Below, piece by piece: positions 41,667-53,954 of a DNA stretch of 64,000 nucleotides. A program made the position numbers and the translations under genes. This stretch comes from Liolophura sinensis (lineage: Eukaryota > Mollusca > Polyplacophora > Chitonida > Chitonidae). The notes under the pieces were generated by a model, which worked only from the letters and a program-made list of their open reading frames with translations, did no database searches and was not told the origin of the DNA. The DNA lies in the NCBI RefSeq assembly GCF_032854445.1, contig NC_088303.1, positions 36,837,501-36,901,500 on the forward strand, read 5' to 3'. The first letter of the stretch is position 1. Each line of letters opens with the position of its first letter.

Positions 41667-41868
41667 ATTTATTTATTTATTTATTTTGGTATTTTACGCC
41701 GTACTCAAGAATATTTCAAGTACACGACGGCGACCAGCATTTTGGTATGAAGAAACCGGGCGGATCCCGGGCGGGGGGGGGGACCCCCACCATCCACAGG
41801 CTGCTAGCAGATCTTCCTGAACCACCAGAGAGGAGACTAGCATGAGTTGGACTTGAACTCACAGCAAT
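41667..41868 (-). mobile_element. SINE family A, nearly complete
   Basis: On the minus strand it has a box B-like GTGAGTTCAAGTCC, the body, ATGCTGGTCGCCGTCGTGTA, GAGTACGGCGTAAAATACCA and an AAATAAAT tail. It carries a run of nine or more G on the plus strand near 41775. Confidence 0.88.
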
Positions 41869-43116
41869 CACATAGTAAGAGGTCCCAAGGTAAAAAGAAA
41901 ATTAATTGTGTTGTGAAAAGACGTGTTTTTCAAGAGGAACACGTTTAAAACATATTAATCCTTTTTGTCGCTTAATAAATAACAATATTTATAAATAATA
42001 ATATCGTATAAATATTCCTTATAACATTGTGGATAACGTCAAAGCATACAATATCGGTGTAGCCCCCAGCCACTATGCTCACTCGTAACTAAACAAATAA
42101 ACACTCTGAAGGATTCCTAAGAGCGATGATTGAACTCCATATACGACAGGTAATCAGCAGATGGTGTATTGGAGGGTCGGAACGCGAATAGTTTGACCTC
42201 GCGGCACTGTCGTAACAACCCAGATACTTGTTACAATTGTGAGGATGAAAATTACGAGACCGATTAAGCTACTTTTATACTGATTGAGCCGTTAAAAACT
42301 AAACCACCTTCAATTATATACCCAGCCCCCGCGGGTTTATTCAGGTTTAGTGGATTTACAGCCTATTCACAGTTTGTCATCAAGTATTCTGTTTTAAACT
42401 CAGTTTGTATTCAACGCTTCACGGACGAGTTTGTCAAATACAAACTGATTATAGCGGCGAACAAACTGTGGACTTCAGCTGTGAGACCCAGGGCTTAAGT
42501 CCCAGACCGCCCTGCCGAGGTGATGTGGAAAAGTTGGCCTAATGAAGACGAAGTGGTATAATTAGATGAACTATTCAAGTAAGTCTCCACAGCTGACCAC
42601 GATAAATGAGAGCGCTGCTCGACGGTGTCGCTTAACTGTTCGCGGTACGAGTCCATGTAGCCGTAAACCTACGGAAAGGCGGGAGCTGACAGCACGTATT
42701 GCGCCGGAAAATTACGATCGCGGTTGCAAAGCGCAAGAAGGTACTTGCTGAAGGGATTATACTGGAGGCTCACCCATGCTGGACAGCTTCTTGTGGTAGT
42801 TATATACTAACTTCAACACCAAAGGCCTTGAGAAGGTTCTGAACATAACACTATCGCCATGTACATATACAGGGAAAGGACGCAAGCTTTAAACTGTCAT
42901 GGAAACCGGGACGCGTGTAAATAATTGATCTGCGCAGCTTAAGTTGTGTATTTTTACGGACATTTTAGTGGTCGGTAGGGAAAGATGGCTGAGTACGCTC
43001 AGACCTGATTGGCTGTCACACTGGTCTTCCCTCGAAGGTCGGGTGTCCGGCGGCGGAACCGTGATTGTTAGCGGCGGACTTGGCGTTCTGTATAACATCC
43101 GAAAACGGTGTCAAAG

Positions 43117-43140
43117 ATGAAACCATCTACGGCGAATAGC
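43117..43140 (+). CDS. Possible 8-codon first coding exon
   Basis: A good start context (CAAAGATGA) is followed by ATG AAA CCA TCT ACG GCG AAT AGC and a strong donor GTGAGT at 43141, in a locally GC-rich patch with CG dinucleotides. No acceptor or later exon could be tied to it. It is listed only as a candidate. Confidence 0.15.
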
Positions 43141-44643
43141 GTGAGTCAGCAGTAACAGTCAGTGGCGTACAAGCCGCCAACAGCTACATAAACAGTCTCT
43201 ATTGGATGCGACCTCGCTGTGGTCACGTGCTCGCAGGCCATCTGCCTGATTGTCTATTCGAACTCACCTGAATTATTCACAGGGGACCTTAGCACAGGTG
43301 TTACATCCTGGTTACTCAGGCTCTGGCTTAATTCGACCAGAATTTCTCGACCTGTTGAGGACTTCTCATGATGTGTTAACGGAATTCAGTACGCCTGTAA
43401 GTGATATACACACCTTCTCCCTTCGTGGTACACTTTTGTTATACACACCATCACTTTGGAATACCGGCTCTTGTGGCTCTATCGAAACTAACTATGTTCA
43501 AACTTGGGGAAATACACAACGACAGACGACGCAGAAAGGGTATGTAAAACATTTTTATACATTACTGACGTGTTAAAAGATGTGTCATTGGCTGCTTTAA
43601 GCTTGCAGGGGAAGTACAAGACTGACTTGGATTCCGTTTGAAGCTTTCGCTTGATGGGGCTATGTAATCTAGAACAGTAAAGTTAGTGAATCATGCAGCT
43701 AGCCACTACAATGTACAATCACCGAATTACCTAATGTTCATGATATGCTGGGTTGACTGTCATGAGGAGATTATTACATGTTTTGTTTCATGGAAAATCT
43801 AACGGCTTGAAACTCTCATTATACTAGACCAGGACAAAACTTTATGTTGCCTCTGGCTCGTGTTGTTTAGGTTAACAAAGACGAATGTTTTTTATCACGA
43901 AATTTCGTCGTGACTGGCGCATATAAACTGACCTGCAGCGATTGGTACTCGGTCACCACTTGTGTTTGTAACAACAGCTGTTCTACCTGTGTTTTGATAC
44001 ATCACTTGTTTCTTCCGATAGGACACGAACTGGTATTTTCACAGTTACTTTATTATGCAGCCTTCAATTAAATTGATTCGTCGACTTTCCTCAGATGTAA
44101 AAATGGCTGAAATTGTTTGACATTTTTGGAGTATTGTGTAAATTTACTGCTATCAGGATGGCAACCTTTCCCTAACAATTATGATATGAACTGATTGCTT
44201 CCTGTTACAATTACCACTGCATGTAGTCTGACATTAAGGCATGGTTGTTTTTATCAGCCATTGTCAGGCAAGAACATAATTGCTAGTTGGTATTCCGTTG
44301 GCGCGCGCGTTTCTCTCTGAATATAAAGTCAGTTGCAGCATGCTACCTTTGGTCTAGATACGGTATACATCCCTAGAGCGACCAACAGAAATGTGGCATG
44401 CAGTTTTGACTTAGGCACGAATCAATGTAGTAAGTCCGAACTGAGAAATAGCGATGTGCATTGTGATACCGGAAATGGGGCCGATAAGCCTAATGCCAGC
44501 TCTGTGGTTATCAGGGCAGTTATAGGTGATTCTGCTCAAATAATGCTGATGGTCTTTTGTGTGACGTTATTAACGTTGGTAACGAGCCTCTATCACTCTC
44601 CACACCAGGGAACCAGATTGTTTTAATCAAAGTGGCCAATTAC

Positions 44644-44674
<31 letters not shown>

Positions 44675-44692
44675 GAGAAAAAAAAAAAACCT
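44644..44692 (+). repeat. Poly-A / GAAAA tract
   Basis: A long A-rich run with a few G bases. It produces a lysine-rich artefact frame. Confidence 0.9.
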
Positions 44693-47149
44693 CAAAAGCA
44701 CCCCACTCCATACAATCCTCCTTGTGCTTCCCACAGGACTTTTTTCTTCCAAAAATTCATGGTTTTGGCAACATTATTTAACCTTAATCTTTATCAAAAG
44801 CGATTTAAAATATAAATTTTAGACTGAGTGTGTTATATAGTATATCCTATATTTATTAATAATATCAAACATTTAATATAATAACTATATTATAATATGT
44901 ATAAAATATTGTAAAATTAATCTTTCTGATAAGATACCGAACAAAAAATTATGTACCGGAAATTTAGTTTACGACATAGGCTTACACCAGGGGAATTTCT
45001 GCGAAAAGTTTAAAGGATACGTATATCGGTGTCTATATCTAATGAATTAACGGGTAGGTATATACATACTGATCCCCAGAGAACGGTCCATACGTTTTTG
45101 CTGTTTTTTTTCTGAATACCTAATTTATTTCATTATCTCAAGTCTTCGCTGACTATATGACAAATAATTTCCTCGCTTGGTATACGTCACCAACAAATTT
45201 AAGCCTTTTAGAGTAATAAGTAAAATAAGTCATTCCTTTAAATTTAAGTGATTTCATTAGTGTTCAAACCCGTGAGGAGTAATAGCAATGGCTAATATTT
45301 TTAATGCTCTTCACACATAGTAGAGATTTATGGCGCAACACGTTTCTTCAACACGTTTATGCCATAGTTATATTTTTAGGGCATAATGTAAGTCGCAGAA
45401 GGCTCATTTCCTGCATTGATGAGTGGATCAGTTCCACAGGGGTTGTGGCGATGGTACATAGTTTGATGAGTCACCATCATCGTCAGGAGTTGCGACCTTT
45501 CTGTACTAGTACAATTTATAAATGGCAGCATATCTTCTCCATTCTCCTATTATGGAATTAGAATCCTATTATTTTTGATCTCTTCAGAAGAAAAAAAACC
45601 CCATCTTAAACAAATAACATCCCATCTATATATAGACGAAGCTGTCGGAACGAAATGCAAGCTCGATTGAGATATTTTTTGACAAATCCAATTCGTGCTG
45701 AAGGTGAATGTTTTGAAAGTGTAACCCTTATTATGCTGTTTTGTGGTGTACAGAGTCCTAACTGGTGTTAGCTATATCCCGTTATACACGTATGCCATTG
45801 TGCGCATTGCCGATAAAACAAGGATTTTACAGATGTTTCTGTTCCAGTCCTCTGCTCGAATACGCGTTATTCCCATCCAAACGATTATTCTAAGCATTTA
45901 ATAAGCCATCCAATCACTGTTAAGGCATCTCTTGTGAGCTATAGTTGTCTTTATTAACAAGTTAACGTAGTTGTTGGTTGGAGGGACAAGCATGTAAATG
46001 CAATATAATGTTTCAGCTTATGACGATGATATGCGATGAACAGTAAAAAGTAAAAACGTTGTGCTGAGTGAATATTTCTTTGAGATCACTGTATATAATA
46101 CCCATAAACATTTGAGTTTAGAAGCGCGATTTCGCAATACCTGCGTCATCGCACGGAGAAAGTCAGTTTTGGCAATCTTGCACTCAGGAAAGTGTTAAAG
46201 GAATGAATGTCAAAATTCCGACCGACCGGACCACGGGAGACACAGACAGACAAGAACGACGCATAGAACGGCTTGCCCCAGCTATATAAGATAGTGATTT
46301 TAACTTGACAGACAGCTGTGAATACACTCGCACTCCATTTCTTTTAGTTGGAAACCTTCCCGGACTTATACTGCTCACAAATTGGCGAGAACTGTATTTG
46401 AATGGTCGTGAAGAACAAAAACATTTGAAAATTGATCATTCAGACAATGAGTGAATAAAAAAACCCAAAACAAAAAACAAATAAAACGACAAAAAGGAAA
46501 CATCCACATCTGTTAAGCGTGCTATTAAACGAGTGTACACGGCATGGAAACTTATCAGTTCAAATGAATATAAATGGAAATTTAATGTGTACAATTAAAT
46601 TTTAAGCACATTTTAACGAGATCACAACATGCATGTATGAAATGACTTAACAGACGCCTCTGAGCTGGCTTATTTAGAGAATCAGCTTGAAACACAGTTC
46701 CATGCATGCCGCATCAGAAAAATCAAACTTTCGCCTACTCCAATCGTGATATGCGAACTGCTAAATCTGCTTGTGCGAGTGCTTTGTTAACACAGACTCG
46801 GTCGGTGAATCCATCATTGTCAATGTATATAACCTCTACGAATTATCTGCATGAACGACATTACGTCGACAGTCAGAGAGGACGGGGTATGAGCTTCTGA
46901 GCACGGAAATGTGTTTGTTTAAGGCAAGTAAACACTGTGACTGGTGACACATGTAAATACATCGCACTGTGATACAGGTGTACAAATGGCGTTAGGGTTA
47001 GTCACCGGGAAAGACAAAAAAAGCAAACCCTGTTTCTGTATCGCTGCTACCAAAATCATGGCGTAAAGCAAGAATGTTTTATGTTTGTCTGGGTCGCATG
47101 TCCACCCGAATTTTACATTTGCCGGGACCTTACTTTCACACTAAATCAT

Positions 47150-48080
47150 ACATCAGCTCTGATCTTACGTCCACCCTGGTCTTGCTTCCGTCCTTACCTA
47201 ACAAGAAGACAGATCTCGTGCACGCTCTCATTTTACGGCTGCCCTGATCTTGCGATTCTGATCTTACGTCCGCTCTGATTTTACGTTCATCCTGATCTTA
47301 CGTCCGCTGTGATCTTGCGTCCACCTGATCTTACATTTGCCTCTTCTTACCTTCACCCCAATCGTACGTCCATTCTGTTCTTATGTCCATCTTGATCTTA
47401 CGCCGCATCCTGATGTTACGTCCACCCTGATCTTAAGCCCATCCTGTTATGTCCGCCCTGATCTTACGGTTGCCCCGACGTTGTGTCCACCCTGATCTTA
47501 TGCTTGCGATGGCGTTATGTCCGACCTGATATTACGCCTTTTCTCATGTTATGTCCGCTTTGATCTTACGTTTGTCCTGATGTTAGGTCTGCCCTGATCT
47601 TACGTTTGCCATGGTGTTATGTTAGCCCTGATCTTAATTCCATCCTGATGTTACGTCCGCCTTGATCTTACGTCTGGCCTGATGTTACGCACGTCCTGAT
47701 GCTATGCCCGTCTTTCTCATACGTTTGCGCTGATGGTACCTGCAAAATGATCTTACGTTTTCCATGCCTTTACACCATCGTGATTTTACCTTTGCCCTGG
47801 TGTTATATCTGGCCTGATCTCACGCTCATCCTTATGTTATATCCGCTGTGATCTTACACTTATCCTGATGTTATGTCCGTTCTGATCTTACACTCATCCT
47901 GATGTTATGTTCGCTCTGATCTTACACTCATCCTGATGTTATGTCCGCTCTGATCTTACACTCATGCTGATGTTATGTCCGGCCTGATCTCACACTCATC
48001 CTGATGTTATGTCCGCTCTGATCTTACGTTTGCCCTGATGTCACGTCCGTCTTGCTCTTACGTTCGCCCTGATGTTACAC
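47150..48080 (+). repeat. 17-bp / 34-bp minisatellite, more than 45 units
   Basis: A 17-bp core (CTGATCTTACGTCCGCC and variants such as CTGATGTTATGTCCGCT and CTGATCTTACACTCATC) repeats for about 900 bp. In 47840-48010 two variants alternate to give a 34-bp unit. The left end is the most diverged. Confidence 0.92.
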
Positions 48081-48084
48081 CAGA

Positions 48085-49000
48085 GATAAAACTGAATTTA
48101 TTCATTAAATGATCTGATGTAATTTTAGCATGCACGTCATAAACATATAGATAAAAGCATGTGACTGTCAAATGATAATATCGTACATGTTTCTTCACAA
48201 ATATCATATAAGCTTCCCAATATTAGAAATATTGTCTCCAGAATTTCTTATTTTCCTAATAATGGTTAATAGTTTTACATATACATGTATAAATCAATTC
48301 ATATTTCATTTCATTCTTGTCATATTTTGCTATGAATGTTACATTATCCCATTCATATAATGTTTAAGTGCTAAGAGAGTTAAGAGAGTAACACTTCTAG
48401 CTTTTCCCTCCATCGAGAGCATTTATCCGTATTAATTACTGGCATTACATATGGTATGGTAGGATTAATAGCTGCGGTACAGCAAGACTTCTTAAAAATT
48501 TATATTAGTCTTTAACGTCGATGGATAGCCTTTTACGTACATCTCTAAATCAACCCTGTGGGTTCCACAGCGTAATCAGCCTAATTAGTTGGTTTGCAAA
48601 GTTTATGTTCAAGCTCTATGCTGACATACACTGATTACAGGAATGTTATAAGAAATAAGAATACAGAACAATAAAAGCAAAAAAGTGCATATCATGCGCT
48701 CGGTGAAATACTTAAATGTCATGTCATGCTTAATCTCACTAAAATGTATCTGCTGTATAAAGCTATATGGGTTATGTAAATGTTGGCATTTCACATAGCG
48801 TTTCGGGAAAGACAGAAGCAAGTCGGTGAAATGCCAGTGAAGAAAGTATTGCGGGCAAATGTACTGGGTTTTAATTACTATAGGAGCTTAGGAGCCAGAA
48901 GTTCACTTAGACCCAGACAACATTTCGCCGCTTTTCACTGCTTTGGGCTTCAGCACGAGACTTTCTTGCTACAGACACTCTAAAGTATTTCTCTATACAG
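48085..49000. other. No gene recognised
   Basis: AT-rich sequence with nothing supportable. Confidence 0.5.
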
Positions 49001-49001
49001 A

Positions 49002-49440
49002 AAAGAAGAGGCCTTCTCGAGGAAATCGTGGACATCACGTCAAAGAAGAGGCGTTGTCAAGGAAATCGCGGACAACACGTCAAAGCACAGGCCTTTTAAA
49101 GAAATTAAGGGAGATTAGGTCAAAGAAGACGCCTTCTCAAGGAAATCGTGTACATTAGGTCAAAGAATAGGCCTTCTCAAAGAAATCGTGGACATTAGTT
49201 CAAAGAAGAGGTCTTCTCAAGGAAATCGTGGACTTTAGGTCAAAGAAGAGGCCTTCTCAAGGAAATCGTGGACATTAAGTCAAAGAAGAGGCCTTGTCCA
49301 AGAAATCGTAGAGATACAAGAGCACAGACATTCTTAACGAAGTTGTAGAAATCATATCAAAGAGCAGACCTCTTAAAGCAAAACGCAGGCATCATGTAAA
49401 AGCAAAGGCCTCCTCATGCACAACGTAGCCGTTGTGTCGA
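49002..49440 (+). repeat. 40-bp minisatellite, eight good copies plus decayed ones
   Basis: The unit AAAGAAGAGGCCTTCTCAAG plus GAAATCGTGGACATTAGGTC repeats eight times to about 49320, followed by two or three decayed copies to about 49440. The 48943-49158 open frame comes partly from it. Confidence 0.92.
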
Positions 49441-49444
49441 GCAG

Positions 49445-52400
49445 TTAGAAATGCAATTCCTTAGCTCATGTAAGCCTTTACAAGTCGAGAACCATACTTG
49501 TAGTTCACAATACATCTTATATATTTATTTCTGGAGACAATCCAGTTTTGTTCTTACGTGACATAACTTGCTGACAGTTAGTGGAAACGGTTAACTTTCT
49601 CACTGTATATCTTCGTGTCACGTAGGCCTGTTGGAAAGGGTACTGTTAGCGAAAAAGGAAGGGAAGTAGAAATATATATTATCCTTGCAAATGCTTTTTC
49701 CATTCAGCCATGTAAGAATTTTTTATCTGCTTTTTTTTGCTCATTTTCATATCATTGGGCATTCTATGACCCACAGCCCCTTAGGGAACGTTTTCGTTCT
49801 CATTGCAGGACAAAGAGCTTTATGAATATCTTTTCATCGAACAGCTCATTGTGTGTTTACGTGCGCAGCCCACGGCCAGTCGGAAAAATGTCCTTCAGCT
49901 CCTGTAAATTTCGTATTAACAACCATAAACAGGTAGAAAAAAAAACAATAAACTTCAGCATAATTGTTTTGGAGAGTAGTAACCATTTTTGAGCTTCATG
50001 TATACATATTCCTATTGTTGAGACGCGTGACCTTCACAGCACAGAACCTTTACTAACTTGTACCGAGTGTTGTGGACTAACTTGTTTTGGACATGGGCAC
50101 AGTAAAGCAGCATTCACTGCATTGCGAAAATGTCGATATTGAGACCGTCCTGAACAAGACATAAAACAAACGAAGTAATGACACCGGTGTCAAATATACC
50201 AAGTAAGCAAATAATAAACAGAAAAAAACGTGTGTTGCTCCTCTAAATAAACCACGAGGCCAAACATTTAATGTCTAACTTAAATCTTTGTTTTAATCAC
50301 CTGTATCTGTGCGGGTATAGCAAGTCGCAGACCAGGTGGGTTTCCGTTTTTGCACCCCTATAAACGGGACAGCCTATTCTATTAACAGTTGATAAGAAGT
50401 CTCGCATTTATTCAAACCGACAAAGCAATATTCGACGTTAGTTAACCTGCGCTAAGCGGTTTCTTGACCTTTTTAATCATCTCACCACGAGATTTTAGAA
50501 AGGAAAACTCTGAAGTACATTGGGGAGATTTTTTGACTGGTTTTAAAATGTCACTGACATTTTCTAATTATCCCTATATGAGCTGGTGAGTAGACTGAGT
50601 AACCATCGGAGTAATTCAGCGGTCCAGAAGACTGCTCCTGCGCGGAATTACATTACACAAAATGGTAATCACCCAACTGTCGCCATAGCCCGCTTTAACC
50701 GATCACATGTGGCCGTGTGTTTAAATGTCATCTGTTATATATTTCGACCCTTATAGATTTTCTATTCTCCCCGGAAAGCTTAAAGCTGTACGTTGGATAA
50801 TAATGCGCGCATATGTGTTAGTAGGCCGTGTATTTTTACCATGTTAAATACTGGATTTCAACAATCCTATGCCTTATAGCCAGGATCGTGGTCAAAATAA
50901 ATTTATTCTAGACAGGCATTATTAACCAGTTTATTTAATGAAATACTTTTTTATGGGAAAGTATAAACTGAACCAAACAAACTAAACAAATAAAATTCAC
51001 AGCTCTAACGTTTTATTAAACCTGTGCGTCTCAACATAGCAGTTGCTCCAGAATTTTTGGGTATACTGTTTTTTTTTTCATGAGCCAAATTTATTAGTTA
51101 TCAGTCGGTGCCAAAGCGACAAAAATATGATGTCACATCACTGATAACATTATGGTCGAGAAAGTACATCGTAGGTTCTATCGGTTCAAGAATATTTTAC
51201 ACTTTTGAAAAAAAAAATTAAAAAGATAAATTAAAATTCCCTGGAGAGTTAATTGCTAGTAGCTGGAATGTTCAGAAGCACTCTTGCGACGTTATTATTT
51301 TAGGTATACTCATCTTGGGTCTAAAATCGAAGTCTAAGCCAAAAATTCTTGATACACAGAAATGTCAGTAACAAACTGCCATTGTAGTAGCTTAAACCAG
51401 ACCGATCTGCCGGGAATTGCGATCATTTGACGCTGTCAGACAGGATTACAGAGATTAAAAACATACATCGCAATTATACACTGAGTCAAGCCTCAATGAA
51501 GCCTGGGAAAAGGCGGAAATAATTTCTTTTGACACTGGTGTACAACTGACAAGGGAGCTTGTTTTCCGCAGGTATATAAACTAGACAAGAACCATGATAT
51601 ATCGGTGCATTAAGATTTTTTTATGATTCTGTATTTCTGCATAAACCGGGATTCTGCTGGTGGGCTAAGCATGCCGAGGCCTGGTCCCTTTGAATTGTTT
51701 TAATGTTATTGTATGTTAACTCTGATGATAAAATAGCATTTCGAGTAATTCTAGACCGGCGACGTTAACTTACGATGAACATCACTGTATTCTTTTAACA
51801 TTCTGTTTAATTTCCTACTGTTTCAGCACTGAGATGAACAGTTAGAATAAATCCCTAACTGAGGTAAATCGATCAGTGACCATATTTCACTGGATACATA
51901 TCTGTATCGTTACATAACAATCATGCAGTGCAGAGATCTGGAAAGAGAGCTTATTGGTATAAACCACGTGAGATCAAAGGGAAACAGCTTGAGTTCTTTG
52001 CTCGTTCAGAAGAGCGAAACCTACTGTTCCATGCACATACCGTTAATACTACCTTAGGTGATTTTCGTAGGAAATCACAAAGGGCAGGCCTTTTAACAAG
52101 GAACCCTGTCGCTGGTTTCGGGTGTAAAAGAGAAGTAAAGAGTTATTGTCTACGTACAGACTCTTCAATCTCCCTAAGAGTATCAGCAGGTGGCATCACT
52201 ACCCACCATAGAACTACAGGCCAACAACACTGAAGGCACCAGAAGAATTTCCATTAAAACATTTGACGGTGGGGTTTGGAGTATCTGACCTCGGATAATT
52301 AATGCAGGACAATTAGCCGTCATGATGGTTAAATATATACTCACACATGTGAAACAGCGGGTACGGTTTGATTAAATACCTCGTTATCAACAGTTATTAG

Positions 52401-53080
52401 CAGTGCTGTCGATTATTCGGTTTTCGGAGAAAATTGTTCGGGCGCTCGATAATTTTTTCTTATTCAGAAATGACTTGCTATAGTGTTAGGGCTGACATGA
52501 GGCTTGATCTCACCCAGTTACGTGTGACCATTTGCCAAAGAATCACACTGTTGTCGGTTCTCTGGTTTTACTTTCTATGTTGTAGTCATATATATCATAT
52601 TTCACTGTAGTGCCAGGTTTATGGCCTTCTGTTTATATAAGTAGTATGCCAACACATAAACCTTCATTCTCAAATTTGTTTTGTGATTAACTCTTTGAAT
52701 ACGACTGTTTTGTTAATGTTTCGTGTTCGATTTTTTTCATAGCTACACTGGCATTCAATGATGCAGATAGTTCCAGTAATGTATTAACAAAGCATAAGGA
52801 ACTTTACACTCATCTGACATTATGAATTCTTGGAGATGTGTCGACACCTATATTTGAGTAAAGATTACTGTTTCTTACATCCAAGTGTATTAGGTTCAGT
52901 TGGTACCTGATTTGTGATGTGTGAGCTACGTTATTAGGCCTGTAGATCCATCATGCAACATACTCATTTGTACCGAGGATGTTTTAACCGGTATGTTGAT
53001 TTCCAGTATATATCAGATGATAGAATACATTCTGTCCACTGATTCATGAACAACACCAGATCAACGGTAATGTAGAGTAC
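49445..53080. other. No gene recognised
   Basis: AT-rich, unique-looking sequence. Open stretches at 49615-49992 and 51928-52233 show no known domain or splice borders. Confidence 0.5.
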
Positions 53081-53084
53081 AGAA

Positions 53085-53380
53085 ACCGCCATTGGACTGA
53101 CAAAAGCTAGTTTGGGCCTAACAGAAGCCGCAGTTGGGCTGACAGAAGCCGTTGTTGGACCGATAGAAACTGTCACTGGACCTGTAGAGACCATTATTAG
53201 ACCGACAGAAGCCATTCTCAGGCGGCGACAGAAGCAGTTCTCGGACCGACAAAAACCATTGTTCAACCGACAGAAGCAGTGATTGGACAGTCTAATTAGA
53301 CAGGCAGAAGCCGATGTTATACCAACAGAAGCCGTTGTTATTCCGATAGAAGCAGTTGTTGGTCCAACAAAAGCCCTTAT
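53085..53380 (-). repeat. About 21-bp minisatellite, twelve or more copies
   Basis: Blocks like ACAGAAGCCGTTGTTGGACC recur every 21-24 bp. The 21-bp spacing keeps a minus-strand frame open with a repeated short peptide; I take this as a by-product. Confidence 0.88.
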
Positions 53381-53709
53381 GAGCCCCCAGTCCTGCTTGG
53401 TTCATGTGGAATGGCGGACAATGATGTACAGTAGTGCTTAATGAAACATGCACTGTTTAAAAACAGAAGTTTAGAACGGTCCTTAACGGATTGTCTTTGA
53501 AATGTATAAAATATGCAATTATCAAACAATAGGTCATTTGTTATTCATCGAAGGTATTATCGTTTGTGTTACATTATTTCTTTATGCTTCTATAGACCTA
53601 CTAGGCTTGATTTCTTCTAAGACAATCTATATTCTTATCGTATGGTAAATGCATTTATCTGATAAGAAAGCAAATAAGCAATTGGTCTGAGTGGCAGTTC
53701 TCAACACTG

Positions 53710-53950
53710 TAAAGTCCATTTGATATTACCTAGAAGCCACTTGATATATCGAAGAAGCCATTTGCACGTATATATAGGAAATTTGATATAATATGGTAGT
53801 TATTTGGTATGACGTGAAAACCATTTAGTATAAACACACGGCGGCCACCTAATATTGAAGTAGTAGCTACTGATTAAAACCTGTATAATTTTGTTATCAT
53901 TTAGTATATAAGGTAGCAGATATTTGATCTAGATATTTAATACAAAACAG
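53710..53950 (+). repeat. Degenerate about 30-bp tandem repeat
   Basis: Variants of AAGCCATTTGATATATAGG recur about seven times with much decay. Confidence 0.5.
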
Positions 53951-53954
53951 GTGT

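Larger units (their letters stand above)
41880..47150. other. No gene recognised; AT-rich block and weak promoter-like patch
   Basis: The stretch 44820-44930 is very AT-rich. The stretch 42960-43140 is GC-richer and contains the weak exon candidate at 43117. Open frames at 43250-43576 and 44333-44626 lack supporting signals. Confidence 0.45.

Noticed and set aside
52964-53266. 100-codon minus-strand frame with short repeats
   Set aside because: It is a by-product of a 21-bp tandem array.
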